64,000 bases of DNA from Phyllostachys edulis (taxonomy: Eukaryota > Streptophyta > Magnoliopsida > Poales > Poaceae). The notes beneath the pieces are model-generated. The model saw only the letters and a list, made by a program, of their open reading frames with translations, was not told the origin of the DNA and made no database searches. The position numbers were made by a program, and so were the translations under genes. Location: contig CM070566.1 in NCBI GenBank assembly GCA_036346405.1, forward strand, positions 49,665,268-49,729,267, written 5' to 3'. Within the stretch, counting starts at the first letter, position 1. Every line of letters starts with the position of its first letter. Positions 22,233 through 35,800 of this stretch are shown here, piece after piece.

Positions 22233-25200
22233 ATGGACTGAAGCTGGATGTACGTTGAGAACCGTATGAGTGAAGAGTACATTAATGGCGTGTCTACTTT
22301 TAAAAGAGCTACTGAGCAGGATATGTTGAAGAAGGGGATAAAATTTATGTATTGTCGATGCATCAATTGCGATAATCTTAAGATGTTTAGCAACCCCGCA
22401 CAAATCGAAGGGCACTTGATTCAAAGCGATTTCAAAAAGGAGTATACATGTTGGACCAGTCACGGTGAGGAGCAGATTATACCGGAAGGTAGTAACATCG
22501 TCGAGGGAGACAACGATATGCCGGATGTGGACTGTGCTTTCGATGAGGGTAGGTCATACGATGACAATCTGGATTAGATACTATGCGATGCAGAAGGGGA
22601 CTATAGTGATAGAGAGTTTGGTAGATTCGAGGGCTTAATGGAGGACTCGGGGAAACCTTTGTTCTTGGGCTGCAAGCCGGAATACACAAGGTTATCCTCC
22701 ATGCTTGAACTGTTGAAATTGAAGGCAAGCAATGGTTGGTCCGACAAGAGTTTCACGACATTACTAGGTCTCGTAGCGAACATCCTTCCAGAGGGAAACG
22801 TGTTGCCCAGAACTACCTACCAAGCCAAGAAGATTCTTTGTCCATTGGGAATGGAAGTAGAAAGAATACATGCATGCCCGAACGATTGTATCCTCTATCG
22901 TAAAGAGTATGCAGACATGCATGTATGTCCAGTGTGCAAAGCATCCCGATATAAGCGTAAGAATCACTCCGATAACGGCGAGGGCATCGATGTGAAGCAA
23001 GAACCTCCTACTAAGGTTAATTCCTTGTTTGGAGCATTTATTTGTGAACCGAAAGGAGGCAAGATTGCTGCATTGGCACTCGGACGAGCGTAAGAAAGAT
23101 GGAAATATAAGACACCCTGCTGATTCTGCCTAGTGGAGAAACTTTGATAGGAGCTTCGAAGACTTCGGTGCGGAATCGAGGAATATAAGGTTTGGGTTGA
23201 GTACAGATGGAATGAATCCTTTCGGTAACATGAGCAGCGGACATAGCACCTGGCCTGTGAATCTATGTATGTACAACCTTCCTCCTTGGTTGTGTATGAA
23301 GCGGAAGTACATTTTGATATCACTATTTATCCAAGGGCTGAAGCAACCTAGGAATGATATTGATGTGTATGTAGCACCATTGCTGGAAGATCTTGTGACA
23401 CTGTCGAACGAAGGGGTACATGTATGGAGTGCGTACAAACGAGAGAACTTCACTTTATGCACCATGTTGTTCTGCACCATCAATGATTTTCCTGCCCTTG
23501 GTAACCTGTCAGTGTTCAGTACAAAAGGAGCCAAAGCATGTCCGCACTGCTTACATGATACCGAGAGTGTGTGGCTGAACAACTCGCGTAAAACTATGTA
23601 CATATATCACCGTAGGTTCCTTCCTAGGTATCACCCATACCGCAAAGTGAAGAAACAATTCGACAAAAATAAGAAGGCCAGTTCAGCTCCAAGGGCTTTT
23701 AGAGGGAAAGAGGTCTACGTTATGGTTAAGGATATCGATGTTGTGCTTGGAAAGGGACGTAAATTGAGGACCCGTCAGAAGAACATCTGGAAGAAGCAAT
23801 CAATTTTTTGGGACTTACCTTATTAGGAGCGCTTAGAATTTCGCCACTACATCGACGTCATGCATGTGGAGAAGAATGTATGTGATAGCTTGATTGGTCT
23901 CTTACTGAACATTCATGACAAAACAAAGGATGGTGTCAACGCACGGCATGACTTGGTTGATATGAACATAAGGACCAAGTTAGCACCGAAAGAGACCGAT
24001 AAAGGACGAATGTACCTTCCCCCGGCTTGCTACACTCTGTCCAAGGCCGAGAGAAAGGAACTGTGTCAGAGCTTACATGGTGTGAAAGTTTCGTCCGGTT
24101 ACTCCGCCAGCATGAAGAAACTTATTTCTATGGAAGATTTGAAATTAATTAGTATAAAGTTTCATGATTGTCATGTGCTGATGACACCAATGCTTCCTGT
24201 TGCAATTAGAAGTATTTTGCCAAACAAGGTCTGAGTGGCAATCATGAGGCTGTGTTATTTCTTTAACTCAATTGCTCAGAAGGTCATCGATCCCGAAGAA
24301 CTAGATGCGCTGCAGGCCGAGGTGGTGATGACTCTATGTCATCTTGAGATATATTTCCATTCGTCATTTTTTGATATCATGGTCCATCTCACTGTTCACC
24401 TTGTGAAAGAGATAAAGATATGCGGCCCTGTGTTCCTACGTCATATGTACCCGTTCGAGAGGTACATGGGAATTCTCAAGTCCTATGTACGGAATCGATC
24501 TCGGCCGGAGGGCAGCATCATCGAAGGTTATGCAACCGAAGAGGTCATTGAGTTCTATGTCACATACATGGGTCAGGTGGAACCGATAGGTGTGCCTCTA
24601 TCTCGTCATGAGGGGAGGCTGGAAGGCATCGGGACCATCGAAAGGAAAGCAATCACTCCTGATTTAGACGCGTACGCTCAAGCCCATTTCACGGTCTTGC
24701 AACACATGACCGAAGTGTCTCTGTACATCGATGAGCACAAAGACATGGTACACCAACAAAATCCAGGTCGGTCAAAGGTTTGGATCACAACAGAGCACAA
24801 CCACCGGTTCAACGCATGGTTAAAGGTGCGATTCACTGGGAGGCCGTCATCAAGTGATGATGACACGCTGCCATGGTTGGCAAAAAGGCCAAAATTTACA
24901 GTTGTGACGTGGCAAGGATACAACATAAATGGGTGCACATTTTATACGAGAGCTCAGGATAGGAAGAGCACAGTCCAGAACAGCGGTGTCCGCATAGATG
25001 CGTTTCATGAGCAGTTCAATATCGCTGGGTTGAGCTCCTACTATGGGTTCATAGCGAAGATTTGGGAGCTCAACTACGTACTTTTCAAGATCACCTTATT
25101 TCGGTGCCATTCGGTCAAACTTCCACAGGGTGTGAAGGTCGACAAGTACGGCAACACTACTGTGGACCTCGAATGCATGTGTCGGATACAAGGATGAACC

Positions 25201-25450
25201 ATTCGTACTCGCTAAGCAAGTTATTCAAGTTTTTTATGTAAATGACTCGGCAAATAAGAACTGCCATGTAGTTCTTCATGGAAAAACAAGGATTGTCGGA
25301 GTTGAGAATGTTATGGATAAGGAAGAGTACAATCAATTTGATGAGTTGCCGCTTTTCGGAGACGGCATTAGGCTTGAGGAAGAACCCAGTGAGGAAGCTA
25401 GCTATATGCGCGTCGATCATCGTGAAGGGCTATATTTTAAAACGAAATAG
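22233..25450 (+). pseudogene. TNP2-type CACTA transposase of B (gene 1), inactivated
   Basis: The family start MD-SWMY is visible at 22233, but codon 3 is TGA where element E has CGA. A second nonsense codon is TAG at 22575 (CAG in E), and there are others near 23130 and 24232. A frameshift lies near 23060. Recognisable regions in order: N-terminal domain with the cysteine pattern CRCINC (about 22360); the conserved block CKPEYTRL to CPNDCILYRKEY (22670-22910); the TNP2 core with RFGLSTDGMNPFGN (about 23190) and HVEKNVCDSLIG (about 23865); a DUF4218-like region (24235-24580, LCYFFNSIAQKVIDPEEL ... FERYMGILKSYV); and a DUF4216-like region (24880-25140, YNINGCTFYTRAQDRKS). It would have catalysed excision and insertion of the element. 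The 3' end at 25450 follows YMRVDHREGLYFK. Confidence 0.88.
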
Positions 25451-25599
25451 CAAGTGGAATGATCCCACACGGTGACACCTATTTGGAAAATTGTTCCATT
25501 GTAATTAACAAACTCAACATGTAATTAAGGAATTATTCCATTGTATTTGATTCACTAAATAAGAAATCAATCCATCAGTGATTGTATCATCTACTTTCT

Positions 25600-25639
25600 T
25601 GTTTTCAGAGGGCATGGCTAGCATTTCCTGAGGCTAGCC
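25600..25639. repeat. Hairpin-bearing motif after gene 1 of B
   Basis: ttgttttcagagggcatggc leads into ggctagc ... gctagcc (25616-25639), an imperfect palindrome. The same motif, with a perfect palindrome, follows gene 2 at 51416-51455. Both copies are followed at once by a repeat array. Confidence 0.8.
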
Positions 25640-25674
25640 GAAAAATAGAATATTTTTTAAATAACAGAAGGAAC

Positions 25675-26040
25675 TATCACAGGCGGTTTAGTGGAATAAA
25701 CTGTCTGTGATAACGACGTGCCAAAATATTTCGCCTTCCACGCAGTGCACCCTCCCACGCAAGCGTCTAAAAATTTCAACATCACAGACGGTTCCATAAT
25801 AAAACCGTGTGTGATAATTATCACACACGGTTAGTAAAATAGAACCGTCTTTGATATTCTCGATTATCACAGACGGTCCTCCAATAGAACCGTCTATGAT
25901 ATGTTGGATTATCTCAGACGGTCCTGGAATATAACCATCTGTGCTAATAATTATCACAGACGATTCTTTAATAGAACCGCTCGTGATATTATATCATGAT
26001 TTGTTATTTAATAGAACCGCTCGCTATAGTCTTTTTAAGT
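25675..26040. repeat. Internal repeat array of B between gene 1 and gene 2
   Basis: About ten alternating copies (cacaggcggttta, cacagacggttcc, aaccgtctgtg). The array is cut off downstream by CACTA C at 26046. The reassembled sequence (aagtagggc then cctgctagggtttgca) matches element A at 5420-5455. Confidence 0.88.
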
Positions 26041-26114
26041 AGGGCCACTACTACGTAAGCAGCACCTTTGGTCGAATCGCCAAATGGGCAATAGTCTCGG
26101 AGAAAATTGCGTCC

Positions 26115-26365
26115 GGGACCAAAAGATCTTTAGTCGGTTGGTAACACCAACCGACTAAAAGTCCCCGCCCAACGGCTCGGTGGCGAGCTTTTACGGGAGG
26201 GACTTTTAGTCGGTTGGTGTTACCAACCGACTAAATGTCAACCTTTAGTCCCGTTGGTACTACAATCCGGGACTAAATCTTTAGTCCCGGATTGTAGTAC
26301 CAACTGGACTAAGGTTGGCATTTAGTCCCGGTTGGTAACACCAACCGACTAAATGTCCATTCTAT
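26115..26365. repeat. Left subterminal array of C with palindromic units
   Basis: Units such as ttagtcggttggt-aac-accaaccgactaaa are themselves near-perfect palindromes (for example around 26131-26160 and 26208-26237). Later units read ttagtcccggttggta. Confidence 0.88.
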
Positions 26366-27415
26366 TTAAACTCTGTTTGGCGTTAAATCACAGAGCGGAA
26401 CGCCGTGCCGCCGCCGACACGCCACATTGCCACCACCACCGCCGAGCCGTTCATTCACTCAACCGTATTCACCGGCGTGTTCGCGTAAGCTCTGATGCTA
26501 ACCCTGCCATCCATTATGAAAAATATGAAATGTGAAATTTGAATAATTTTTATATGTTATAAAATTGCCAATTAATTCATAAATGGAACTTTCATGATTT
26601 TTGTAGGCCACAATAAATTTCCAAAAATCATGAAATTTGTTTTTCCACTAAGTTACACTGTGAACAGTCCATATAAAAATTTTAAGACTATTTGGACAAA
26701 GTTGAATTTATACCTATTTTATGCTTATTTATTTAATTATTATTCCATGAATTTTGTAGGCTAAATTAATGATCCAAAAATTCTGAAAATTGTTTTGCCA
26801 TCTAATTAGGCTATGAACTATCTGTACAAAAATTTTGGGATCAATCTGAAGACTTTTATTTTTCACCTTATTTAATAATTATTTAAATAAATGAAAAATG
26901 ACTTTTACATGTGTTAGTTAGGTTAAGCTTTGAGGGTGTTTGATAAGATAAGTCTTATCTTATCAGATCCAACCTCTTGGGTAAAAATAATAAATATTAA
27001 TTTTGTTTTAATAAATAAGTTTAATATTTAATTATTAAGTAATTAGTTAATCTCTTAATTAGCTTAATCACTTAGTTATTGTTTGCCTTTTGGATTGATT
27101 GTTGACCTAGGGTCATTCACCCTTAATGACTTTGGGCAATTTAGTTAATTATTAATTATCATTTAACTTGATGTCCCTTCTCCTTAAGCTTACTGTTTAG
27201 GCGTTAAATCACGAGAGTCGAACGCCGTCGTCGCCAAGGACACTCCATGTACTTAGGGCAAGGCGAAGCTCTAGTGCAAACGTCAAATAGTGCTGATTCT
27301 TTGAAAATTCAAAATAAATTCATCTTAATTTCAAAAATTCTAAAAATTTTGGGTAGCCTCTCTATCATGTGTACTATCTGGGAAAAATTTGAAACTTGAA
27401 ATTTAATTATGTGAT
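26366..27415 (+). other. AT-rich leader of C upstream of its TNP2 gene
   Basis: No gene recognised. A short block, gcgttaaatcac ... gaacgccg, occurs twice (about 26382 and 27200), framing AT-rich sequence full of aaaaattt-type runs. This may be a duplicated leader exon or two promoter-proximal segments. Confidence 0.4.
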
Positions 27416-30400
27416 ATGTCATATAATGCAGACGATGACACGCCATTGGATGTACAATGCCGATCGCCGCTCAAAGAGTTCATTGATGGCGTGCATTATT
27501 TCTTAAGAGTGGCCGAGGCAAACAAGCGGGATGGTTTCATGTCTTTGTCCATGTGCCCCTGTAAGAATTTGAAGGAATATTCGCTCAAGGAGTCTTCACT
27601 CACACTTGTTGAAGTCGGGTTTCATGCCAAACTATATTTGTTGGACCAAGCACGGAGAAACCAGGTTATAATGGAAGAAGGTGAAGAAGAACAATTGGAC
27701 CCTAACGACATTATTGCTCAATACGGTGACTTCGATGATACTTGCAATGGGCGAAAGTCAAGAAGAGGCAGGGCGTAAGACACACTCGCCAAGATGATGC
27801 TCTTGGTGATGTCATTCGTGATGCACAAAGAGATTGCGAAAGTGAAAAGGAGAAGGCTAAGTTTGACCGCATGCTAGAGGATCACAAGAAATTACTATAC
27901 CGTCCCAGAAGATGGGCAAAAAAGTTGGGTACAACACCGGAGTTGCTACAATGGAAGGCATGTAATGGTGTATCCGACAAGGCATTTGGGCAATTATCAA
28001 GATCCAAAAAAGATGCTTCCGGCCTAACGAATTGCCCGCCACTACGTCTGAAGCAAAACAATTCGTGCGCCTTTGGGATTAGAAATCCGGAAGATACATG
28101 CATGTCCTAATGATCGCATCTGTAGATCGTGGCAAGGACTACGAGAATTTGGATGAATGCCCGTATGCAAAGCGTCGCGGTATAAGATCGGCGAGATGAC
28201 CTGGCGATGTTGAGGGCGAAGAACGCCCCAGAAGAAAATCCTGCCAAGGTTATGTGGTATGCTCCTATAATACCACGCTGAAACGTCTGTTCATAAACAA
28301 GGACCATGCAAAGTTGTCGCGATGGCACAAAGAAGACCGTAAGGTAGACAACATGTTGAGACACCTGGCGATGGGTCCCAGTGGAGAGCAATAGACAGAG
28401 AATTCCCGGAGTTTGCAGATGACGCAAGAAACCTAAGGTTCCTCCATGGTTATGCATGAAGCGGAAGTTCATTATGATGCGGTGCTCATCCAAGGCCCGA
28501 GGCAACCCGGCAACGACATCGATGTCTACCGAGGCCATTAGTTGAGGAACTCCGCTTTTATGGAGCAAACCGGTGTGCGTGTGTGGGATGAGTACAAACA
28601 GAACACTTCGACCATGCGAGCATTGTTGTTCGTAATAATCAATGATTGGCTGCTCTAAGTAATCTTCGGAGACGCACAAACAAGGGATACAATGCATGCA
28701 CACAATGTTTTGATGACATTGACGGTATATATTTGAAAAAATGTCGAAAGGTCATGTACCTTGGCCATCGCTCGTTTTCTTCCTATGAATCACCAACTAA
28801 GAAAGAAAGGCAAGCATTTTAACGGTAAGGCGTAACACGAACCAAGCCTCGCAACCGAACTCGGGAGGATGTACTTGATATGGTCAAGGATGTGCAAGTA
28901 GTCTTTGGAAAGGGACAAGGCAAATAACCTGTTCGAAAGATGCTAAGGACACGCACCCATGTGGAAGAAGAAGTCCATATTTTGGGAGCTACCCTATTGG
29001 CAAGTCCTAGAGGTCCGCAACGCGATCGACGTGATGCACCGACAAAGAATCTTTGTGTGAACTCGCTAGGATTCATGGATGTGTATGGAAAGTCTAAGGA
29101 TTCACTCGAAGCACGACGGGACTTGCGGCAAGATGAAAGAACGAGACAACTGCATCCAGAGAAGATAGACGATGGACGCCATTACTTAAGACCTACTAGC
29201 TTCACTCTTAGCAAAGAAGAGAAGGAAAGCATGTTTGAATGCCTAAACAAAGATCAAGGTCCCATCTGGATTCTCCTCCAATATAAAGCGATAATAAATG
29301 TGCCGAGAAGAAATTCCTACACTTAAAGTCCCATGATCGCCACGTGCTTATGACGCAATTGCTTCCGGTTGCTTTAAGAGGAATTCTACCTCCACATGTA
29401 CGTCAGCCACCGTGAAGCTATGTGCATTCCTCAATGCAATTTCTCAGAAGGCAATCAATCCAATGGAACTAGCTACTCTGCAGAATGATGTGGTTCAATG
29501 TCTTGTCAGCTTTGAGTTGGTGTTCCCTCCATCCTTCTTTAATATCATGACACACCTCCTAGTTCACCTGGTCAAGGAGATTAATATTCTCGGTCCTGTG
29601 TTCCTACACAACATGTTCCCCTTTGAGAGGTTCATGGGAGCCTGAAGAAATATGTTCACCAGCGTGCTCGGCCAGAAGGAAGCATCGCCAAGGGCTACGG
29701 GACAAGAGGAGGTCATTGAGTTCTGTGTTGACTTCATTCCCGACCTTGACCCATTGGTGTTCCTGAATCGCGACACGAGGGGAGACTTAGTGGAAAGGGA
29801 ACACTAGGGAAGAAAACATATATCGGTACGGGGGACGATTATTTCAATAAAGCGCACTACAGCTTCTTCAAAACTCCTCCGTGGTGGAGCCGTATGTCGA
29901 GGTACACAAGGAGTTCCTCGATCCCGCCTCGTGGAAGAATGAAGCTTGGATTAGGCGCCATCACATGGAAACTTTCAGCGGTTGGTTGCGAAAAGAATGT
30001 CGTGGTGATGAAAATATTGATGAGCAACTGTATTTGTTGGCTAGGCAACCATCGTGGCACATCCTCACGTACAAAGGGTACGAGATAAATGGAAATACAT
30101 TTTACACCGTAGCCCAAGATAAAAGGAGCACGAACCAAAACAGTGGTGTCCGCGTAGATGCCACAGACCCAAATGGAAAGAGGCAAACATATTATGGCCG
30201 CATAGAGGAGATTTGGGAACTAGACTACGACCTAATTTTAAAGTCCCTTTGTTCCAAAGGTGCCAATGGGTGAAGATGACCGAGGCGGGTAACAATGACA
30301 AGGAGTATGGAATGACAACAAGGACCTCAACAATATTGGGTACAAAGACGAACCATTAGTCCCTGTCACGATGTGAATCGGTGTTCTATGTGAAAGACAT

Positions 30401-30680
30401 GTCTACAAAACCCAAGAGAGGGAAAAACGACGACAAATCAACCAATGAGCTAAAACGCCACATAGTTCTTTCAGGAAAAGAAACATCGTGGGAATTGAGG
30501 ACAAGTCGACAAGTCAAGATTATGAAAGGGATGACCGAATCCCGCCTTCATGTGACCAAAGACCCAAGCATCTCGCTAAATGCCGAGGACACTCCATGGT
30601 TACGGCATGATCATAACCAAGGGTCATACGTCAAGAAGAAGTTCACCATCGTGTGCCGCTTGATATATAGTGATGTTTAA
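27416..30680 (+). pseudogene. TNP2-type CACTA transposase of C (gene 1), heavily degraded
   Basis: Starts at ATG 27416. The N-terminal region CRSPLKEFIDGVHYFLRVAE is followed by CPCKN. Then come LLQWKACNGVSDKAFGQL (about 27950), WLCMKRKF (about 28450, near the TNP2 core), LCAFLNAISQKAINPMEL (29420, DUF4218-like), FERFMGA (29620), and YEINGNTFYTVAQDKRSTNQ with WELDYDLILK (30080-30240, DUF4216-like). Many small deletions shift the frame, for example near 27775, 28110, 28700 and 29330. The catalytic core is scattered over three frames, so no functional product is possible. It is much more decayed than the B copy even though C is nested inside B, so C was probably already defective when it moved, or it belongs to a faster-eroding lineage. 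Confidence 0.8.
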
Positions 30681-30959
30681 TAAATAGTGTGTATTAGAGA
30701 TTTTATGTAATAATTGTAACTTCGATGTTTCTATCATATTTTTCTTGTTTTTATCGCTTCAAATGAAATTCCTATTCGATAAAAGGACACATGTGGTCAC
30801 TATAAAAGTCGTTTGAAATGTCAATAAGATAAAAGGAAATGCAACTATTATTTTTAAAAAATTTATGCCTAGTATTTAATTTACTATGCATTTAACAAGA
30901 ATTAGCATATTTATACAAATAAACTTAATACAAAACCCAAACTGTGGAAAACTGGGAAT

Positions 30960-31295
30960 CGAATAGTGGGGACCTTTAGTCCCGGTCAGTATCTGCTTGG
31001 GACTAAAGGTCACTGACCGGACTAAAGGTTCTCTCGAAAATATGTCCCAGCATAAAACCTTTAGTCCCTGCCGTGGCACCCGGGACTAAAGGTCCAACCT
31101 TTAGTCCCGGTCCGTAGATACACTTTGGGACTAAAGGTCACACACCCGGGACTAAAGGTTCTCTGGAAAATATGTCCCACAAAAACCTTTAGTCCCGGCC
31201 GTGGCACCACCCGGACTAAAGGTCCACCTTTTAGTCCCATCCAGATACTACCCGAGACTAAAGGTCTTTAGTCCCTTAGTATCTGCCGACTAAAG
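30960..31295. repeat. Internal repeat array of C between its two genes
   Basis: About eight alternating copies of acctttagtcccgg / ccgggactaaaggt, the same type as the C ends. This matches the placement of the internal array in B, although the motif differs. Confidence 0.88.
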
Positions 31296-31680
31296 GTCCC
31301 TCAAGACTTAAGCAACAAAGGCTTCTTCCTTCTTCCACCCCTTCCGTCTCCTCGCTGTCTCCTCACTGGCTTAATTCGTCGGCTCCACTTATCGCGCCGG
31401 CCTCCTCCTTCCTCCCGTGGCGCCCCACTCCCGCCACCACCTCCACTCGGCTCCTCCCTCCGCCGCCAGCTCGCCCGGCTCCTCCTCCGCCGCTCAGCTC
31501 GCCCGGCTCCTCCTCCTTGGCCGGATCCGGCCCGACTCCGCCTGGCAGAATCGCCACCACCGCCCGAGCCGCACTCCTCCACGCGGTGAGCTCCTACTGT
31601 CTCTTGTCGCATTTGCAGGAGCAGAAAAGGAGATTGAGAGAGAGAAAATATACTGTGTTAGTTCCTAGTTATGATTTTAA
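31296..31680 (+). other. GC-rich leader exon of gene 2 in C
   Basis: A pyrimidine-rich stretch with rising GC that ends in a candidate splice donor near 31585 (acgcggtgagctcc). Open frames on both strands here reflect base composition. Comparable GC-rich leaders precede gene 2 in B (37412-37690) and E (60400-60600). Confidence 0.45.
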
Positions 31681-32654
31681 ACTGGACTGGCTGATCTTGA
31701 TTGTGCAATCTCTTAAGCTAAGAACTAAAGTCAATCAGATCCATTGGGACCATGCTCAATTCAAATCATAGTCCACACCGAGGAGAGAGTTTGATGGTTT
31801 CTATACTAGAAAATTTGGGATTAGGGTTTAGGGGTTAAAGATTGAAGGTGCATTCATTTTGTGAAATTCTTGTAAAACTTCCCCAACATTCTGAAGAAAA
31901 AAGTTTGTATTAGTTTTGTTGATACATGATAGGCCAAAGTACATTATGACAAGAACTATACTTCATGGTGATAATGCCATAATGGAGCAAAGAAGGTGGT
32001 AAATTATGCATTAGTTACAGACATGTTTTTGGTGACTTTATTGAGCATTATGCATCCCGTCTTTTGTACAAGACCATGGTTACTGGGACTCTGGACCAGT
32101 TGCTAGTGAATGTGTTGTTACCCTAGTCTTTGTGGATGATTTATCTTTCACTATAATGAAGTTTGATTCTCTCTGTCTCAGTAAGCAATTTCCATAATAA
32201 AGGAGGTTTTTGGGTAAATTCTCATTAGAAAAATTCACAGAGGAGGCAAACGAGATTAGCTAGCCGCTACTGTTGTCGGTGCCTCGGTGGCAATGTGGTA
32301 TAGACGATTTACACAAAGACTAACCCCCAAATAAGTAGCCCTCTTTTGTGACCGCCATCGAGCCGAGAAATCATTTTTGCAGGAGCTGGCGAATTGAATG
32401 TATATGTTGTTTTTCTTTTGTCGATGCATGTCACGAACCGCACGCCACTTGATGCGAACTTGTGATGATGATTTGTGATATGGACACTGCATGGATGTTC
32501 ATGGCATCTATAATCATTTATTTTTGGGTTTAGTTCAAAGAACACTTGCTCTCATGAATTGCCATGCATGTGTTTGGTTGAATAAGGCATGTTTGGGTGG
32601 TCAATGATTCTTCTTTACATCGCGCTTCGAAAATTTCATGAAATTTTAAGATGT

Positions 32655-32860
32655 TCACCATGTTTATCGCTAACGAGCCTAACGAGCCTAACGAGTCGAG
32701 TTCGAGTTTTTAACGAGCCGAGCCGAAGCTCGGTTTTTGCTCGTTATCTTAACGAGCCGAAGCCGAGCCGAGCTCGTTTTCTTAACGAGCCTTAACGAAG
32801 TCGAGCCGAGCCGAGCCGAGCCGAGTCACTCGTTATCCACCCCTACCGATCACGAACCGC
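32655..32860. repeat. Short degenerate aacgagcc / gccgagccga repeat cluster
   Basis: Many copies of aacgagcc and gccgagccga occur in both orientations, ending ggataacgagtgact on the reverse strand next to tccacccct. The cluster resembles terminal sequence of small grass hAT-type elements, but I could not define two ends or a target duplication. Confidence 0.4.
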
Positions 32861-32888
32861 TCTAACGCCCTACACATATATTTGCGAA

Positions 32889-35800
32889 ATGGTCGATTCG
32901 AATGACAACATGGACGATGCCATGATGGATATTATCAACAATGACGCCTTACAAGGTGCCCAATTCAAGGTGATGACAACAATCAAGAAGTAGATGACGG
33001 AGTCAAGATTTTGCCGATTATGAAGATAAGCAAGACAATGTCAAGGCGAGGTCTATCTACAATCTCTTATGTATACATGAAATTCGAATAATTTCATTTG
33101 TCGATAAATATATTTATTTAAATCTTTGTGTTTCTACATTCGTAGCCCTCTGGATCGACGACAACAACGGGGAAGAGTAGAAATGTACGAGGCCCGAAGA
33201 AGCCGTTGGAGGGTCGGTTCATTCTCTCGGAATTCGAGGAGGATACAGGCAAAGTACTTGGACCACATGCACAGAAATTTGTCAGCCACTGTGGGTACCT
33301 TGTAAGGGACAGGATCCCGATCAATGCTCGTGAATGGAAGCAAAAGAAAGTTGCTCCTCATATTAGTTTTGTCTCTGATCGTGACAAGGCACTAGTTTGG
33401 CAAGATGTCCTTCAACATTTCGCGCTCGATACAGAAGATGAAGCTTTGAAGGAGAGAGTTAGGAACTGGGCTATGAAGAAGATGGCCACACAATTCCAGT
33501 GTTGGAAGAAGAAATTGTACAACACATTTATCAGGAAGAACCTGACGCCAGATTTCAACACTAAGGCCTACGTCAAGTTGAGGCCGTTTTGGGATGAGTT
33601 TGTACAGTTCAAGACATCGGAAGAGGGTGAGGCACGGGTGAGAAGGAACCAACAGAATGCCCGACAAAAGCAATACCACCATCACTTGGGATCGGTGGCT
33701 CTGAGTGCCATTCCTAAGTGGGAAAGAATGGAACGGAGATTCTTGCCAAGGATCGAACGAGAATCAATCAACTGCCCGAGCGCCAAGTATTGGTTTTTCG
33801 GTCATGGGGAAGCTCGACCTAGAGACCTGAAAGATAGTGTATGGCGAAAACTCCAAAGAGCAGAGAAAAGATTTGCTTATGCTCGAGGCTTGGTGAGAGT
33901 GGCGGTGGTAGCCGAACAGAGATAAGGATGAGCCGACATACGCCCGGAGAGTATCGAACACGGTGGGCGAACAAGAGGCTATGGGGAGGTGTCGTGGGAG
34001 CATGCCTTCCTAAAGACAAAGCCACCTATAGAAGCCGCCAGAGAAAGAAGTACGAGGAGGCAGAGCGGATCGCAGGATGGAGGAAATGGTTCTTGAGTCA
34101 CGGAAGTGGCTCGTGAAGCAAGAGAGCGAGAAAAGCACTTGAAGCCAAAATGAATGAGGAAATCAAAAGGCAAGTGCAGATAGCAAGAAGTTCCATCCAA
34201 AGGCAAATCGCACGAGCCGGAGTCAACATCACCCCTAATCGCTTGAAAAGCGCTTGCGCTTCCACGGAGGTGCCAAGTGATTCAAGATGACGACGCAAGG
34301 CTTCCCGTGGATGACATCACCGATCCTCTCACGACATGTGAGCCGCACATTCGAGGGGAATGCCACACCATGGTGGCTATCGGTGTTGTATCTCGACGAC
34401 CCTACGAAGACACCAAGATGCCATGGGGCATTAATACCTCTGGATATGCTAGCGTCTCGGTGGATAGAGTTGTGAAAGGTAATAGCAATGTGCCTCTTGA
34501 CATTGAAGGAGGTGATGGGAGAAGACTTTAGGAGAAGCGGAGAAGACATTCATATGTTGGCGCAAGCGCTATATCATTATTCCTAGGGCGCCACCTCCTC
34601 CTCCTCAACAACCTAACCCTAGGTGCGGATGAAAGTGAACGAAACATTTTTTCACTAATTATGTATTGGCTTAAATAACGGTTTACTCATACCACGTTGT
34701 TTTCACAAAGTAACCTCCCCAACCTAAGTCCAATTATCCATTCACCACCGGTCACAGTGTTGCGGGCGATGACAATGAAGTGGAAGACACGACGCATCCC
34801 CACCGCCCCATCGCCTCCTGGCGGGCTCCAACGCCGACACCGCCGCCCATCGCCTCCACGGCGGCTCCAACGCCGCCATCGCCGCCCATCGCCTCCACGG
34901 CGGGCTCCAACGCCGCCACGGCCGCTCCATCGCTTCCACGGCGGGCTCCAACGCCGACACGCCGCTCCATCGCTTCCACGGCGGGCTCCAACGCCGCCAT
35001 CGCCCTATCGCTTCCACGGGGCTCCAACGCCGACACCAAACGCCCTCGCCAAAGAAGAGGCGCACCCACAACGCAAGCGTCGGCCCCACCGCCGAAGAAG
35101 AAAGCCTTAGGGAGAACACCAACTATTTCTAAGACGCATTTAAACTTTCCTATGAGAAGATCGCTGAGGAAATAGATGCTTGATAACAAATGTGGGCGGT
35201 TTCTTCACGAAAGTCAAGGGTAAAAGTGAAGCGGCGAAACCACGAGAAGTCAGCTTCTTCGACGCCCGTAAGTTCTAAGGCAAAGGGTGGACGCCACCGT
35301 AAAAAGTTACGTCATGCTCGTAAGGATTCGCCACTATCGGACTATGACCGCACTCTCACCAAGTCAATTGAGGAGGCGAAGAAGAAAGAGAAGAGAGCAC
35401 GGAAGGGTGTTGCACACTCGGGGAACAATCACAACAATCGCCCCCGCTAGTTATTGGGAATGAATATGGTTCAAACACGAACGCATAGAACAGATATCCG
35501 GAAATGTGCATTTGGATCAACTTGATGAATTTTTCATGAAATCGGTCTAAGCATTTCCCAAATGCTCGTCGGAGCACACATCGAAAGTGCTCCGGAAGTT
35601 GATCATTGGAAGAAGGAATATGTATATGGCAAGAGTCTATACAACCCCGAGAAGCTCATGGAACTTAACGCAAATGTACTTGTTAAACAATTGGTACATG
35701 GCGCGTGTCGCAAAAAGCGGATGACTATATTTGCGCTAAAATTAGAAACCATCATTACTTAGTGGCGATGACATTATAATGGTTCGGTTTAATGAGTTAC

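Noticed and set aside
26046..26060. Right end of element B placed at the cactactacg near 26046
   Set aside because: The orientation is that of a left terminus. The ggc duplicates pair it with 37411, and B sequence resumes beyond 37412.
34697..35189. Pro/Ala-rich or Trp/Arg-rich frames on both strands
   Set aside because: Caused by a 40-45 bp tandem repeat inside gene 2 of C. The Trp-rich minus-strand reading is an artefact of the repeat.
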